From assembly GCF_001908205.1 (NCBI RefSeq), contig NZ_LGHL01000003.1, positions 1 through 64,000 of the forward strand: a DNA stretch of 64,000 bases. Reading direction: 5' to 3'. The stretch is from Bradyrhizobium sp. NAS80.1 (GTDB taxonomy: Bacteria > Pseudomonadota > Alphaproteobacteria > Rhizobiales > Xanthobacteraceae). Of this stretch, positions 45,823 through 54,076 are shown piece after piece. Made by a program: the position numbers and the translations under genes. How positions within the stretch are numbered: the stretch's first letter is position 1; each line of letters begins with the position of its first letter. The notes under the pieces are model-generated. The model made no database searches. It was not told the origin of the DNA and worked only from the letters and a program-made list of their open reading frames with translations.

Positions 45823-45828
45823 CGCGCC

Positions 45829-46622
45829 GAGCTCGTGAAAACATTGGAGACCAATAACGGGCGCGTTGAGCTTCGCGCTGTCACCGGGCCGGACTATGGC
45901 CGCATTTGGGACCATGAACTGGTTGCGGCGGTCATGAAGATCGCAGGCAATGGCACGGGTGACACGCGGTGGAAGGTCCCGGGCGTGATGGATTGGTCAA
46001 CCATGACCCACAATCCGTTTGTAGACGTGACCAAGGACACCACGACGCTTTACGCCAGCGATCGCGATGTATTTCTGTTTCTGGTCGACGATACCAATCC
46101 GATCGAGGCGGGCCGCTTGGCGGACGGGTCGCCGGAAATTTGTATTTTCGGGGATTTTACTGCTGGAATAGTGAAGTCGGCAGCAAAACGCTGGGTATTG
46201 CAAGCTTCTACCTTCGCGCCGTGTGTATGAACCGCAATCTGTGGGGCGTGGAGAATTTCGAGGAGATCACTATCCGGCATTCGAAATTCGCCGCACAACG
46301 TTTCGCGCATGAAGCCGCCCCCGCGCTGACGCGCTTTGCCAATTCCTCGCCCGCGCCATTCGTCGCCGGCATCAAGGCCGCACGGGAGCGGATCGTTGCC
46401 CGCACCGACGACGACCGGGAGACCTTCCTGCGCAAGAGCGGCTTTTCCAAATCTGAGACATCAAAAATCATCGAAACCGTCTTGGGCGAAGAATATCGCA
46501 AGCCGGAGAGCATCTTTGATTTCGTGCAGGGCATCACCGCGTTTGCTCGCGGTAAGGCTCACCAGGATACGAGGCTTGAATTAGAAGGCAAAGCCAAGCG
46601 CTTGATGGAGCGTGCAATCTGA
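45829..46622 (+). pseudogene. DUF932 gene, 3' half (also frameshifted)
   Basis: Resumes the DUF932 protein cut at 35060: ELVKTLETNNGRVELRAVTGP, DYGRIWDHELV, VPGVMDWSTMTHNPFVDV. At about 46137 the frame breaks (GGAAATTTG; one base missing relative to a GAAGATTTG-type reading) and continues in another frame with YFRGFYCWNSEVGSKTLGI, NRNLWGVENFEEI, ending LMERAI at 46622. So this half carries its own lesion beside the insertion. DUF932 proteins are large backbone proteins of unknown function. Confidence 0.85.
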
Positions 46623-46834
46623 CACTGTGAGCCGCGCAATCGGGAACGGCCGCGCGGCTTCGGTCGATGCCTGACGCGCCGCCGCCGATGCGGCAAGCCG
46701 GATCGGCGGCGGCGACGCGTATCCGCGTCCGGCGCTCGCCGGGCCTCCGGCCCGGCTCGCGATAACCAGGAACAAACTAGAAAAGTGTGATCCTTGTCAT
46801 CTCACCAATCCCAAGATGGAAGAGCCGCAGACAG

Positions 46835-47116
46835 TTACTTCTTCTCGCGATTTGGTCGGATCGGCTTGCGCCCCTTGGGCAATGTCTTGGGCGTCGTCGC
46901 TCCTTTAGGCGGCTGAAGGAAGAATTCCGATAACTGAACACCAAGCGTTTCCGCCAGTCGGTCGAGCAGATCAATCGTCGGGTTCTCCGATTGCCGTTCA
47001 AGGCCGCTCATGTATGATCGATCGATCCCTGCATCGTACGCCAATTGCTCTTGCGGAATGCCGCGATCGACGCGGATCCGACGAACATTCCAGGCCACAA
47101 GCGCACGAGCTTTCAT
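46835..47116 (-). CDS. XRE-family helix-turn-helix regulator
   Basis: A 93-residue regulator starting MKARALVAWNVRRIR. Classical Cro/C1-type HTH: GIPQEQLAYDAGIDRSYMSGLERQSENPTIDLLDRLAETLGV, then a Lys/Arg-rich tail. Its direction, opposite to the backbone genes, and its position between DUF932 and the replication module fit an element regulator. The start at ATG 47116 is preferred to the TTG 6 bp upstream. The 46623-46834 gap holds only a GCCGGGC/GCCCGGC-type palindrome. Confidence 0.85.
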   Translation of the reverse strand: MKARALVAWNVRRIRVDRGIPQEQLAYDAGIDRSYMSGLERQSENPTIDLLDRLAETLGVQLSEFFLQPPKGATTPKTLPKGRKPIRPNREKK

Positions 47117-47226
47117 GCGCAAAAGCAGCCATTTGGTAGGCCATCAAACCACTGGCTATAACCGATCTATTTCGATAGTTTAGTCCATAAGATAGGCTCA
47201 GGCTTCAATGAAGCGCCATATGCTAC

Positions 47227-47499
47227 ATGAATAGACCGCCAGTGGACCCCGACGTTGCAGATGTGGCGCCAAATGAATCGGCGATAACGGCCTATGACGA
47301 ACAGCATGTCGTCACATACATTCGCCTTCTGCAGGCGGAGGGTGAGGGAGCGGACTGGCGGGAGGTGGCTCGTATCGTCCTACATATCGATCCGGAGCGA
47401 GAGCCGGACCGTGCGCGGACCGCATATCAGACTCATCTTGCGCGCGCCAAGTGGGTGACCGAGCAAGGGCGCCTCTTACGCGGCACTGGCTCGAAATAG
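47227..47499 (+). CDS. Small backbone protein of the DUF2285 gene neighbourhood
   Basis: A 90-residue acidic protein with the recognisable core AITAYDEQHVVTYIRLLQAEGEGADWREVARIVLHIDPEREPDRARTAYQTHLARAKWV. Short proteins with this motif commonly precede the DUF2285/HTH/RepA genes on alphaproteobacterial ICEs and are annotated as DNA-binding-domain or DUF2285-type proteins; the exact family name is from memory. No function is known. Confidence 0.7.
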   Translation: MNRPPVDPDVADVAPNESAITAYDEQHVVTYIRLLQAEGEGADWREVARIVLHIDPEREPDRARTAYQTHLARAKWVTEQGRLLRGTGSK

Positions 47500-47665
47500 A
47501 AGAAAATCGCCGACTAGAGCCTTTGCAGCCGAAACAATTTTCTCCCGTTAACCGGTGGTCGTTCTCATGCACCACGTGGTGCCAAACTAGGGGCTTCCTA
47601 CAACCGCCTCGTTCATAACTATTGCGCCGCAATCCTTGTTAGCTGCGTGCAATGGGGTGGAAGCA

Positions 47666-48437
47666 ATGCCTGAATTCGACTGGCGATCGCCGGATTCGTT
47701 TAAGAGCCTAGAGAACGCCGAGATCACTCACATCGCCTGGGAAGGCCTTCGTATGAACGTGGACTACCAACGCGATTACGAAACAATGATCGCGAACAGC
47801 CCCGATGGAGAAGTGACCGAGGAATTCAGGAGGAGGTGGGGCATCTGCTTTCGCCCACGATCCGCAGCGGTCTTTCAAAGAACAGGCAATCTTTTGGACA
47901 CCTGAGGTTCTAGCGTCCGTTGTTCCGGTGGCAACCGCCCCGGCTGTTTCCCACAAGTCAGCGTCTCACCCGCTGCTAGACTTTGCAGCCGGACAGGTGT
48001 GCCGCGCCGCTGACGGCTGGCATGCGGTGCTGCACATCGGCTCGGTGGAGCATCGCATCTGGTCGAAACAGCCGCTGATCGCGGGCGCTCACTACGCAGC
48101 CGAGTTGCCGTTTGACGGCGATTTCGAAGCGCGCGCGCACGCTGCTAAGCGGCTGTGGCGCGCGATGAATGGACGCGCGCCGGGACCTGCCCTTCATCGC
48201 TTGCCCAAACAGCGGCGCGAACGATTGTGCGCGGCCCTTCGCGCGGTCGCCGCGTATTTCGCCGGAGCGACTTATCGCAGCATCGCAGCGGCTCTGTTCG
48301 GGGGAAAGCGCATACCGGATCGCGCTTGGAAAACACACGATTTGCGCAGCCGAACCATCCGCCTGGTACAGGGCGGCCTCGCGTTTGTGCGCGGAGGCTA
48401 TCGCAAGCTTCTTCGACCCGGGCACAGGCACGAATAG
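47666..48437 (+). pseudogene. DUF2285-type transcription factor, frameshifted
   Basis: The frame starts MPEFDWRSPDSFKSLENAE (the N-terminal WRSP...YQRDY transcriptional-regulator-like domain) and goes to RRWGICF. At about 47853 one extra C (TTTCGCC for TTTGCC) pushes it out of frame. The other frame carries the rest: DPQRSFKEQAIFWTPEVLAS, then the DUF2285 C-terminal domain (LCAALRAVAAYFAGATYRSI, TIRLVQGGLAFVRGGYRKLL). Removal of one base gives a normal protein of about 256 residues. It sits just upstream of the HTH and repA genes. Confidence 0.8.
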
Positions 48438-48571
48438 CGCCGCTCCTCTGGGGGTGCCGAAAATCGCCCCATCCATATTCGGCATCCCCCTCCGACACCG
48501 CGCTTCTCCATGATGACCGCACACACGCCGGCGCCGCCAGCCGCAATGCGCTGTCACCTTGGAGCTCTCAA

Positions 48572-48853
48572 ATGCCAGATCCGATGGCCGGTCTACCCCC
48601 GCGCTTCCTGCGTACACCGGAGGCCGCGCGGTACCTCGGTCTCTCAGGTCGCACGCTAGAGAAGCACCGCACGTACGGCACCGGCCCGACGTATCGGAAG
48701 ATCGGCGGGCGTGTCGTTTACGCACTGGATGATCTGAAGGCTTGGGCCGATCTCGGCGCCAAAACGTCGACGTCGGATCCAGGCAAGGGCACCGTGCTGC
48801 CGGCCAAGAAACATCCGGTCCTGCGCCCGTATGCGGGCCAGGAACGTCGCTGA
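48572..48853 (+). CDS. Helix-turn-helix (excisionase/AlpA-type) protein
   Basis: A 93-residue protein with the MerR-like excisionase fold: RFLRTPEAARYLGLSGRTLEKHRTYGTGPTYRKIGGRVVYALDDLKAWADLGA. ATG 48572 has a GGAG ribosome site; the upstream open frame lacks similarity. On related elements this gene directly precedes repA and is thought to control element genes or excision. Confidence 0.85.
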   Translation: MPDPMAGLPPRFLRTPEAARYLGLSGRTLEKHRTYGTGPTYRKIGGRVVYALDDLKAWADLGAKTSTSDPGKGTVLPAKKHPVLRPYAGQERR

Positions 48854-48875
48854 TCACCGGGCAAGGACAGTGACA

Positions 48876-49757
48876 ATGCGGCGTCGGCATCATTCCGAGC
48901 GCGACCAGGTTGAACTTTTTCGGGCGCTGCCCGGCGATCTCGCACCGCGCAATGCGCAGGATGTGATGGCTTATCCCTTCTTTTCGCTGGCAAAAACAAA
49001 GCGGATTGTGCCGATCGACTTCCGAGCGGGTGCAATCGCAATTCGTGTCGAAGCCGTGCCGGAACACGGCATGGCGACCATCTGGGATGCAGACGTTTTG
49101 ATCTGGGCCGCGTCCCAGATTGTCGAAGCCCGTGACGCCGGCTTGAAGACGTCGCGCCTGATGGCTGCAACGCCTTACGAAATTTTGACGTTTGTCGGCC
49201 GCGGCACCAGCGCGCGCGACTATGACCGGCTGAAGGCTGGTCTCGACAGACTTCAGTCAACGACCGTGCTGACATCGATCCGCCAGCGGACAGAGCGCCG
49301 ACGGCACCGTTTCTCATGGATCAACGAGTGGAAAGAAACGGCCGATGCAAACGGACGTCCATTCGGGCTCGAACTGGTCCTGCCTGATTGGTTCTATGCC
49401 GGCGTGATCGATGACGCACTCGCGCTCACGATCGATCGCGCCTATTTCGATCTGACGGGAGGGCTCGAGCGGTGGCTCTACCGGCTCGTTCGCAAGCACG
49501 GCGGGCGGCAGAACGGGGGCTGGAGTTTCGATCTTGTGCACCTCCATGCCAAGTCCGGCATCCTCTCGCCGCTCAAGCACTTTGCTTACGATGTACGTCA
49601 GATCGTCCAGCGCCAGACATTGCCCGGCTATCAGCTCGTGCTCACGCGCGATCCGAACGGTACCGAGCGGCTGAACTTCGCGCCTACGCCCGTCGATCCC
49701 TTAACGGCACGCCTGCGCCGGCACGGTCTCATTCCAAATTCGGAGGACAGCCTGTGA
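48876..49757 (+). CDS. repA: Replication initiator protein A
   Basis: A 293-residue initiator of the RPA family (PF10134-type). Landmarks: AYPFFSLAKTKRIVPIDF, WDADVLIWAASQIVEARD, TPYEILTFVGRGTSARDYDRLKAGLDRLQSTTV, and IDRAYFDLTGGLERWLYRLVRKHGG. These proteins bind iterons and start plasmid replication. Three identical 18-bp repeats lie just after the gene at 49763-49827. ATG 48876 is used; a GTG two codons upstream is possible. On ICEs such genes support transient replication after excision. Confidence 0.9.
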   Translation: MRRRHHSERDQVELFRALPGDLAPRNAQDVMAYPFFSLAKTKRIVPIDFRAGAIAIRVEAVPEHGMATIWDADVLIWAASQIVEARDAGLKTSRLMAATPYEILTFVGRGTSARDYDRLKAGLDRLQSTTVLTSIRQRTERRRHRFSWINEWKETADANGRPFGLELVLPDWFYAGVIDDALALTIDRAYFDLTGGLERWLYRLVRKHGGRQNGGWSFDLVHLHAKSGILSPLKHFAYDVRQIVQRQTLPGYQLVLTRDPNGTERLNFAPTPVDPLTARLRRHGLIPNSEDSL

Positions 49758-49762
49758 ATCAG

Positions 49763-49827
49763 CTCGTGCTATCGGGGACCGTAACCCTCGTGCTATCGGG
49801 GACCCGATCCTCGTGCTATCGGGGACC
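49763..49827 (+). repeat. Three replication iterons
   Basis: CTCGTGCTATCGGGGACC occurs three times at 49763-49780, 49787-49804 and 49810-49827, with periods of 24 and 23 bp, starting 5 bp after the repA stop. The near-helical-turn multiples suit co-linear initiator binding, so an origin is probable here. Confidence 0.85.
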
Positions 49828-49886
49828 GGAATCGAGCTTAAGAGCTTGTTTCTCCGTACCTTCTAGCCGCTCTAACTTTACTAACC

Positions 49887-49909
49887 AAAAATCCTTCGGA
49901 TTTTTTCTA
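49887..49909 (+). terminator. AT-rich hairpin terminator after repA
   Basis: Stem AAAAATCC / GGATTTTT with TTC loop, followed by T. It lies between the iterons and the left end of the Tn7-like element. Confidence 0.6.
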
Positions 49910-49926
49910 ACGGACCGGACCACAAG

Positions 49927-49950
49927 TGTCGGTGCGCGAGGTTTCGCGAA
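49927..49950 (+). repeat. Left terminal inverted repeat, Tn7-like
   Basis: TGTCGGTGCGCGAGGTTTCG followed by CGAA. Within the next 55 bp the motif AGG(T/A)TTCGCGAA(C/A) recurs near 49939, 49958 and 49979, plus a diverged GATTCACGAACC, with about 20-bp spacing, as for multiple TnsB sites. Confidence 0.85.
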
Positions 49951-49996
49951 CTGGTGCAAGGTTTCGCGAAACGGCTCCAGGATTCGCGAACTGGAT

Positions 49997-51499
49997 TCAC
50001 GAACCAGGAGCTGGATCATGAGTAGATCCTGCAACCTGCGTCGTTCTCTGCGGCTTGGGTTTCCATGGACGATGACGCCGCCCCGGCCTGGCCCGATGGT
50101 CGCGAAGCAATCTGGACGCCTGGTCCGGACTGAGAACGATGCCGAACTGAGACAGCGCTGCACTGATCACTGCGCCGCGACGTTGATGCGCGCGATCGGC
50201 AGCGATCCATTTCCCCAACGCCTCGGCTTGCGCGCCGCTCAGTTGCGACCGGCGTTGAGGACGCTCCAGCGCAGCTTCCAGGCCGTGCGTTGCAGCGTCG
50301 TGCAGCCAACGACTGAGCGTTTGCCTGGTGACGCCGACGCTCTCCGCTGCAGCCTCGACCGGTGTTCCGTCGCGAACCGCCGCGAAGGCGAACAAACGCT
50401 GATGACGCAGTTTGTAGCGCTCGCTGAGAGCTCGCTCGCGCAATTCACTTCCAGTCTCCGGAAGAGATATGATCCAACTGCGCCAACTCCAGGGTCCTCT
50501 TGGCGAAGGAGCATTTGCCCGCGTGAGCATCACGCGCAGCCGGTCGCCGATCTCGGAGGACAGGTCGGGCACACGAGTGAGCAGGCGATCGAGCCGAGGG
50601 GCGTGCAGAATCGCGATAGTGGCCGGCAGGCGTGTCGGGAGGTCCTCGAGCAGCCAGGCAAGGATCGCCAATCCACCGTAGTTCGAGGCCCACACAATAT
50701 TATTGTGTTGGCTAAGGCCGAAGTCGTTAGCGATGCGAGCAAACAGCCGGTCGCGGTACCTTCCCGGAATGTCGATCCAGACCATGCCGAGAAGAACATC
50801 GACCAGCGCCATCGTGGTCGACCAGTCGAGCGCGCCGACGCCGGGGAGCTCTGTTCGGTTCAATTGCTTGCCCGCGACAAGGAGTTCCTGAAGCCGCAGC
50901 GCCGCTTGATGCGCGCCGTCGCCCGCGACGCCTGCGAGCGTCGCGCCGCATCGCCGGCAGATGCTTGGGTCAACCGGTTTGCGAGCATTGAGACCAGAGG
51001 CGCGCAGCACGCAATAACAAGACGGACAACGTCCTGTCAGGACGGTCCGATGCTGCGGGCAGATGCCGGCCCAACCGTTCATCCAGAGCAGTCTCAAACA
51101 GCCCCGCCGGTCTTCAGCAAGGCATTGCGGACAAATGTTCACGCGGCGGTCACTTGGATTGCGAGGCAAGGACAGGGCGGAGCCGTGCCTGCTGCAGAAC
51201 CGCTGTGGGGCCTCGTCGTCGCGGGCGCTCGCCGAGCCGATGAACGTCATCCCTACAAGTGCATGCGTGCTGATGCCGGTCCTTTTTGCAATCCGCGCCA
51301 GCGTTTGGGTGGATGGACGACGCCACCATTCCGCGTCGACATCGGCATCGATGCCAAAAGCCATGCGGCCCAGCGCCAGCGGCGACAGTCTCAGAGCAAC
51401 GCTCAGCCGCAAAATCCAGGATGCCAGAGCCTCACCGTTCTGCGGAGCAACGTGCACGGGCAAGAGTCCAGTCGTCGCCGGAGCTGGCGGCAACGCCAT
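49997..51499 (-). CDS. tniQ: TniQ/TnsD-type target selector with extra C-terminal HTH
   Basis: A 500-residue TniQ protein starting MALPPAPATTGLLPVHVAP (ATG 51499, just after the TniB stop; an in-frame ATG at 51559 would overlap TniB). N-terminal TniQ zinc region: FCSRHG, NICPQCLAEDRR, GICPQHRTVL, RCPSC, plus ICRRCGATL. The last 130 residues add an IS630-like HTH (DGTPVEAAAESVGVTRQTLSRWLHD and a winged segment AQRRGAVISAALSQFGI). The HTH may read a specific target sequence. Its 3' end is 46 bp from the left terminus. Confidence 0.88.
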   Translation of the reverse strand: MALPPAPATTGLLPVHVAPQNGEALASWILRLSVALRLSPLALGRMAFGIDADVDAEWWRRPSTQTLARIAKRTGISTHALVGMTFIGSASARDDEAPQRFCSRHGSALSLPRNPSDRRVNICPQCLAEDRRGCLRLLWMNGWAGICPQHRTVLTGRCPSCYCVLRASGLNARKPVDPSICRRCGATLAGVAGDGAHQAALRLQELLVAGKQLNRTELPGVGALDWSTTMALVDVLLGMVWIDIPGRYRDRLFARIANDFGLSQHNNIVWASNYGGLAILAWLLEDLPTRLPATIAILHAPRLDRLLTRVPDLSSEIGDRLRVMLTRANAPSPRGPWSWRSWIISLPETGSELRERALSERYKLRHQRLFAFAAVRDGTPVEAAAESVGVTRQTLSRWLHDAATHGLEAALERPQRRSQLSGAQAEALGKWIAADRAHQRRGAVISAALSQFGIVLSPDQASRLLRDHRARPGRRHRPWKPKPQRTTQVAGSTHDPAPGS

Positions 51500-51512
51500 G
51501 ACGCCAAACAGA

Positions 51513-52406
51513 TCAGATCGCAACACGTCTACGCTCGGAGGGCCGGATGAAGCCTGCACCCTCGATCATGCGCGGGGAGATCGTTTCCACCCCCGTCTCG
51601 ACTGCCTTAACGGCGGCGCGAATGACGATTGCGATGACCTCGCCAAGCACACCTTCGGCAGCCGAAAGGATGCGGGCTGCCATGGCCGGATCCGTCAGAT
51701 GCGATGGCTTGCGCAGCGGGAGCACCGCCTCCAGCGTGGTCAAGAGGCGGCGATACTCTTTATCGTCGGTCCATAGCGGTAGCGGCCAAGGCTCGAAGCG
51801 ATTGGCCAGTTGTTCGTCACTCCGGATCGCGCGCAGCGCTTCCGCCGTGCCGACCCCGACCAACGGGATCTGCAGTTCGTTGCCGAGCCAGCGAAGCACG
51901 TTGAGCAAGCGCCGCTGCTGCAGCGCTGTGCCGGACAGCAGATTGTGCAGTTCATCGATCACCAGCAACTGTACTTTGGTGGCACGCATGAGGCGGACGG
52001 CCGCGTCCTGCTTGGCGGCGATCCGATCACGGGCGCCGAACGGCATTCCCAGCGCATCGAGGATCGCGCCGAAGAAGCGGCCTTCGTCTGGACCCGACGG
52101 CATTTGCACCTTCAATACGGGAATGAGTGCCGGGCCCTCGGCAGGTTCGCCGCCGGCCGCCAGATGTGTTCGCCGGAACTTCTCCACGATCATCGTCTTG
52201 CCGTTGTTGGTCGGACCGACCAACAGAAGATTGGGCATCCGCAATCGCTTCGGGAAGCTCAAGAGGTCTTCCAGCGCCGCCAGGACGGCTTCCGCCCGTG
52301 CGTAGCCGATCCATCGATCTGTGCGGATCCGCCGTATCCGCGAGGCAGCATCTTCGTCGGCAAATGGCCGCGTCGAGGGGCGGAGATGCGCATACTTCTC
52401 GCTCAT
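51513..52406 (-). CDS. tniB: TniB/TnsC-type AAA ATPase
   Basis: A 297-residue AAA+ protein: Walker A GPTNNGKT (64-71), Walker B LLVIDELHN (147-155), sensor-type GVGTAEALRAIRSDEQ and Arg finger region NRFEPW. It couples the target selector TniQ to the transposase. The ATG at 52406 overlaps the TniA stop (ATGA). Confidence 0.92.
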   Translation of the reverse strand: MSEKYAHLRPSTRPFADEDAASRIRRIRTDRWIGYARAEAVLAALEDLLSFPKRLRMPNLLLVGPTNNGKTMIVEKFRRTHLAAGGEPAEGPALIPVLKVQMPSGPDEGRFFGAILDALGMPFGARDRIAAKQDAAVRLMRATKVQLLVIDELHNLLSGTALQQRRLLNVLRWLGNELQIPLVGVGTAEALRAIRSDEQLANRFEPWPLPLWTDDKEYRRLLTTLEAVLPLRKPSHLTDPAMAARILSAAEGVLGEVIAIVIRAAVKAVETGVETISPRMIEGAGFIRPSERRRVAI

Positions 52407-54076
52407 TCCCATTCCTCCACAGGGAACATCCGCTCGTGCGGCTGCAGGTCCATGCTTGTCTGCTCAAGCGTGTCGACCGCATCGAGCTCGACCGGGAGCA
52501 GATCGGACCGCTCGCCGGCGGGCACGATGCTCTTGCGTCGCTCGCGCTGCCGGCGCGCCGTCTTGCTGGCAAGAACCGCGTCGTTGGCAATCGTGCGCAT
52601 AGCCTCGATTGTGCGGAAGATCGCGGTCTCGTCGACCAGAGCCCGGCCGTCCTCGCGCAGCCCCTTCAGCGCCAAGCGGTGCTCCCACAGGCTAATGGGC
52701 GGGCGCCGCAGATCGCGGTAGCTCAAGTCATAATAGGAGCCGTCCGGGCCGAGCAGATAGATGCGACTGAGATCGCGCGGATCATAGCGGATGATCATTG
52801 GCTCCGGATGTCCGGTCCAGGTGCTGAGCACGTCGGCCCAGTAGGCAATCGAGTGCAGCGCCACGCCATCGCGCCGGATCATGCGCCGGGCAATCGGCAG
52901 GAAGTCGATCAGGAAGCGGCGAGGATCGGCTACCGCTGTTGGTTCGCCGCGGCCAAGCGTCGTGCCATCACCGAGGGTGCCGCGCTTCCAGGCAGCCAGC
53001 GGCGTCATGCCGATGCCCCGATGCAGATCGCAGTGATAGACGCCAGCGATTGCGTGGCCCAGCCAGCGCTCGACTTCATCGAGCGTCATGGCAGCCGTCT
53101 TGTCGGGGTTCAGATCGCCCTTCGCCTGCACATTGGAGAATGTCGTTCCCGGCAGCAGATGAACCTTACCCATCACGGTGCCGATCAGCCGCTCAATGTG
53201 CCCACCGTAATGCGGCGTCCGAACCGGCCTGTGATCAATGGCGATGCCATACTGTTCGCAGCCGCGCTTCAAGGCTTCGGATCGGAACTCCTTGGCGTTG
53301 TCGAGATGCAAGCGCTCGGGGATGCCGCGCACCGGCCAGACTGCGTCGATGCCGCGCTCAGCCAACCAGCTCTCCTTGGAGAGGGCTGCATGACTCAAGC
53401 ACAACGCGACCGACGTCGCAGACGGCGGCTCCAACGACAGATGGAATCCAGCAACACAGCGCGTGCAGACATCAATCGCAAGCGTCAGCCATGGGCGCTG
53501 GATCGGCATCCGGGTCACGCTGTCGACCACGATGACGTCGACCAGCGTGTGGTCGATCTGAATCAGCGACAGGGGCCAGTGGGCCTCAAGGGATCCCACT
53601 GCGGGAAGGTAGCGATCACGGGCAGCCTTGCGGCCTTCACGCTTTGCCACGACGTCGCGCGGACGACGCGTTTGCAACCGCGCGGTAATTGCCTTACGGC
53701 TCGGTGGAACCAAGCCGGCTGCGATGCAGTGGCGCCTGACCTCATCAAAGAGGTCGGCGATCCGCGGTTGCTGACGGGTCAGATAGAAGTTGTCGATCAC
53801 CTCGCTGATCAGGGCGTCGACCTCCTGATCAAGCAGGGATCTGCCTCGCTCGGGGCCGCGGCGACGCGGCAACAGGCTGGTGAGCCGTGCATCGGCCAGG
53901 TAGCGCCGCAGCAGCGCGTACACGTGGGTCGGTCCGTAACCAAGTTCAGCCGCGGCCGCGATGACGTCGCGTCGTTTGCGCGCCGAATTCTCCGCCAGGC
54001 GACGGATGACCGGCAAACAACGACGGGCCTCGTCCCAAGCTGCCGCATCAACCGTGGACAGCTCGGGCGCGCTCAT
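52403..54076 (-). CDS. tniA: TniA/TnsB-type DDE transposase
   Basis: A 557-residue transposase. HTH regions lie in the first 140 residues (AAAELGYGPTHVYALLRRY; PRIADLFDEVRRHCIAAGLVPPS). The RNase-H-like catalytic core has Asp175 (IQIDHT), Asp259 (LHLDNAKEF) and Glu295 (GGHIERLIG), then the Mu-transposase-type C-terminal beta domain. It cuts 3' ends and joins them to target DNA. Start overlaps the TnsA stop by 4 bp. Confidence 0.93.
   Translation of the reverse strand: MSAPELSTVDAAAWDEARRCLPVIRRLAENSARKRRDVIAAAAELGYGPTHVYALLRRYLADARLTSLLPRRRGPERGRSLLDQEVDALISEVIDNFYLTRQQPRIADLFDEVRRHCIAAGLVPPSRKAITARLQTRRPRDVVAKREGRKAARDRYLPAVGSLEAHWPLSLIQIDHTLVDVIVVDSVTRMPIQRPWLTLAIDVCTRCVAGFHLSLEPPSATSVALCLSHAALSKESWLAERGIDAVWPVRGIPERLHLDNAKEFRSEALKRGCEQYGIAIDHRPVRTPHYGGHIERLIGTVMGKVHLLPGTTFSNVQAKGDLNPDKTAAMTLDEVERWLGHAIAGVYHCDLHRGIGMTPLAAWKRGTLGDGTTLGRGEPTAVADPRRFLIDFLPIARRMIRRDGVALHSIAYWADVLSTWTGHPEPMIIRYDPRDLSRIYLLGPDGSYYDLSYRDLRRPPISLWEHRLALKGLREDGRALVDETAIFRTIEAMRTIANDAVLASKTARRQRERRKSIVPAGERSDLLPVELDAVDTLEQTSMDLQPHERMFPVEEWE

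Larger units (their letters stand above)
35061..45828. mobile_element. Trio-recombinase transposon with metal-efflux cargo (RIT-like)
   Basis: A 10,768-bp insertion that splits DUF932. It is bounded by CGCGCC copies at 35055-35060 and 45823-45828. Imperfect terminal inverted repeats lie just inside: TTATC-N2-AACA-N9-TGTCTCAG-N-ATCAG at the left, the same with N7 at the right. It encodes three tyrosine recombinases and a small HTH/coiled-coil protein in coupled order, an ArdC gene, and a convergent metal cassette (hydrolase, P-type ATPase, RcnR-like repressor). The trio resembles RIT elements and Tn554 TnpABC; the size and cargo are unlike the compact RITs I know of. The 6-bp flank fits a tyrosine-recombinase crossover. 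Confidence 0.85.

Noticed and set aside
49763-49827. CRISPR array
   Set aside because: Only three short repeats with 5-6 bp gaps beside repA; iterons fit far better. No cas genes are present.
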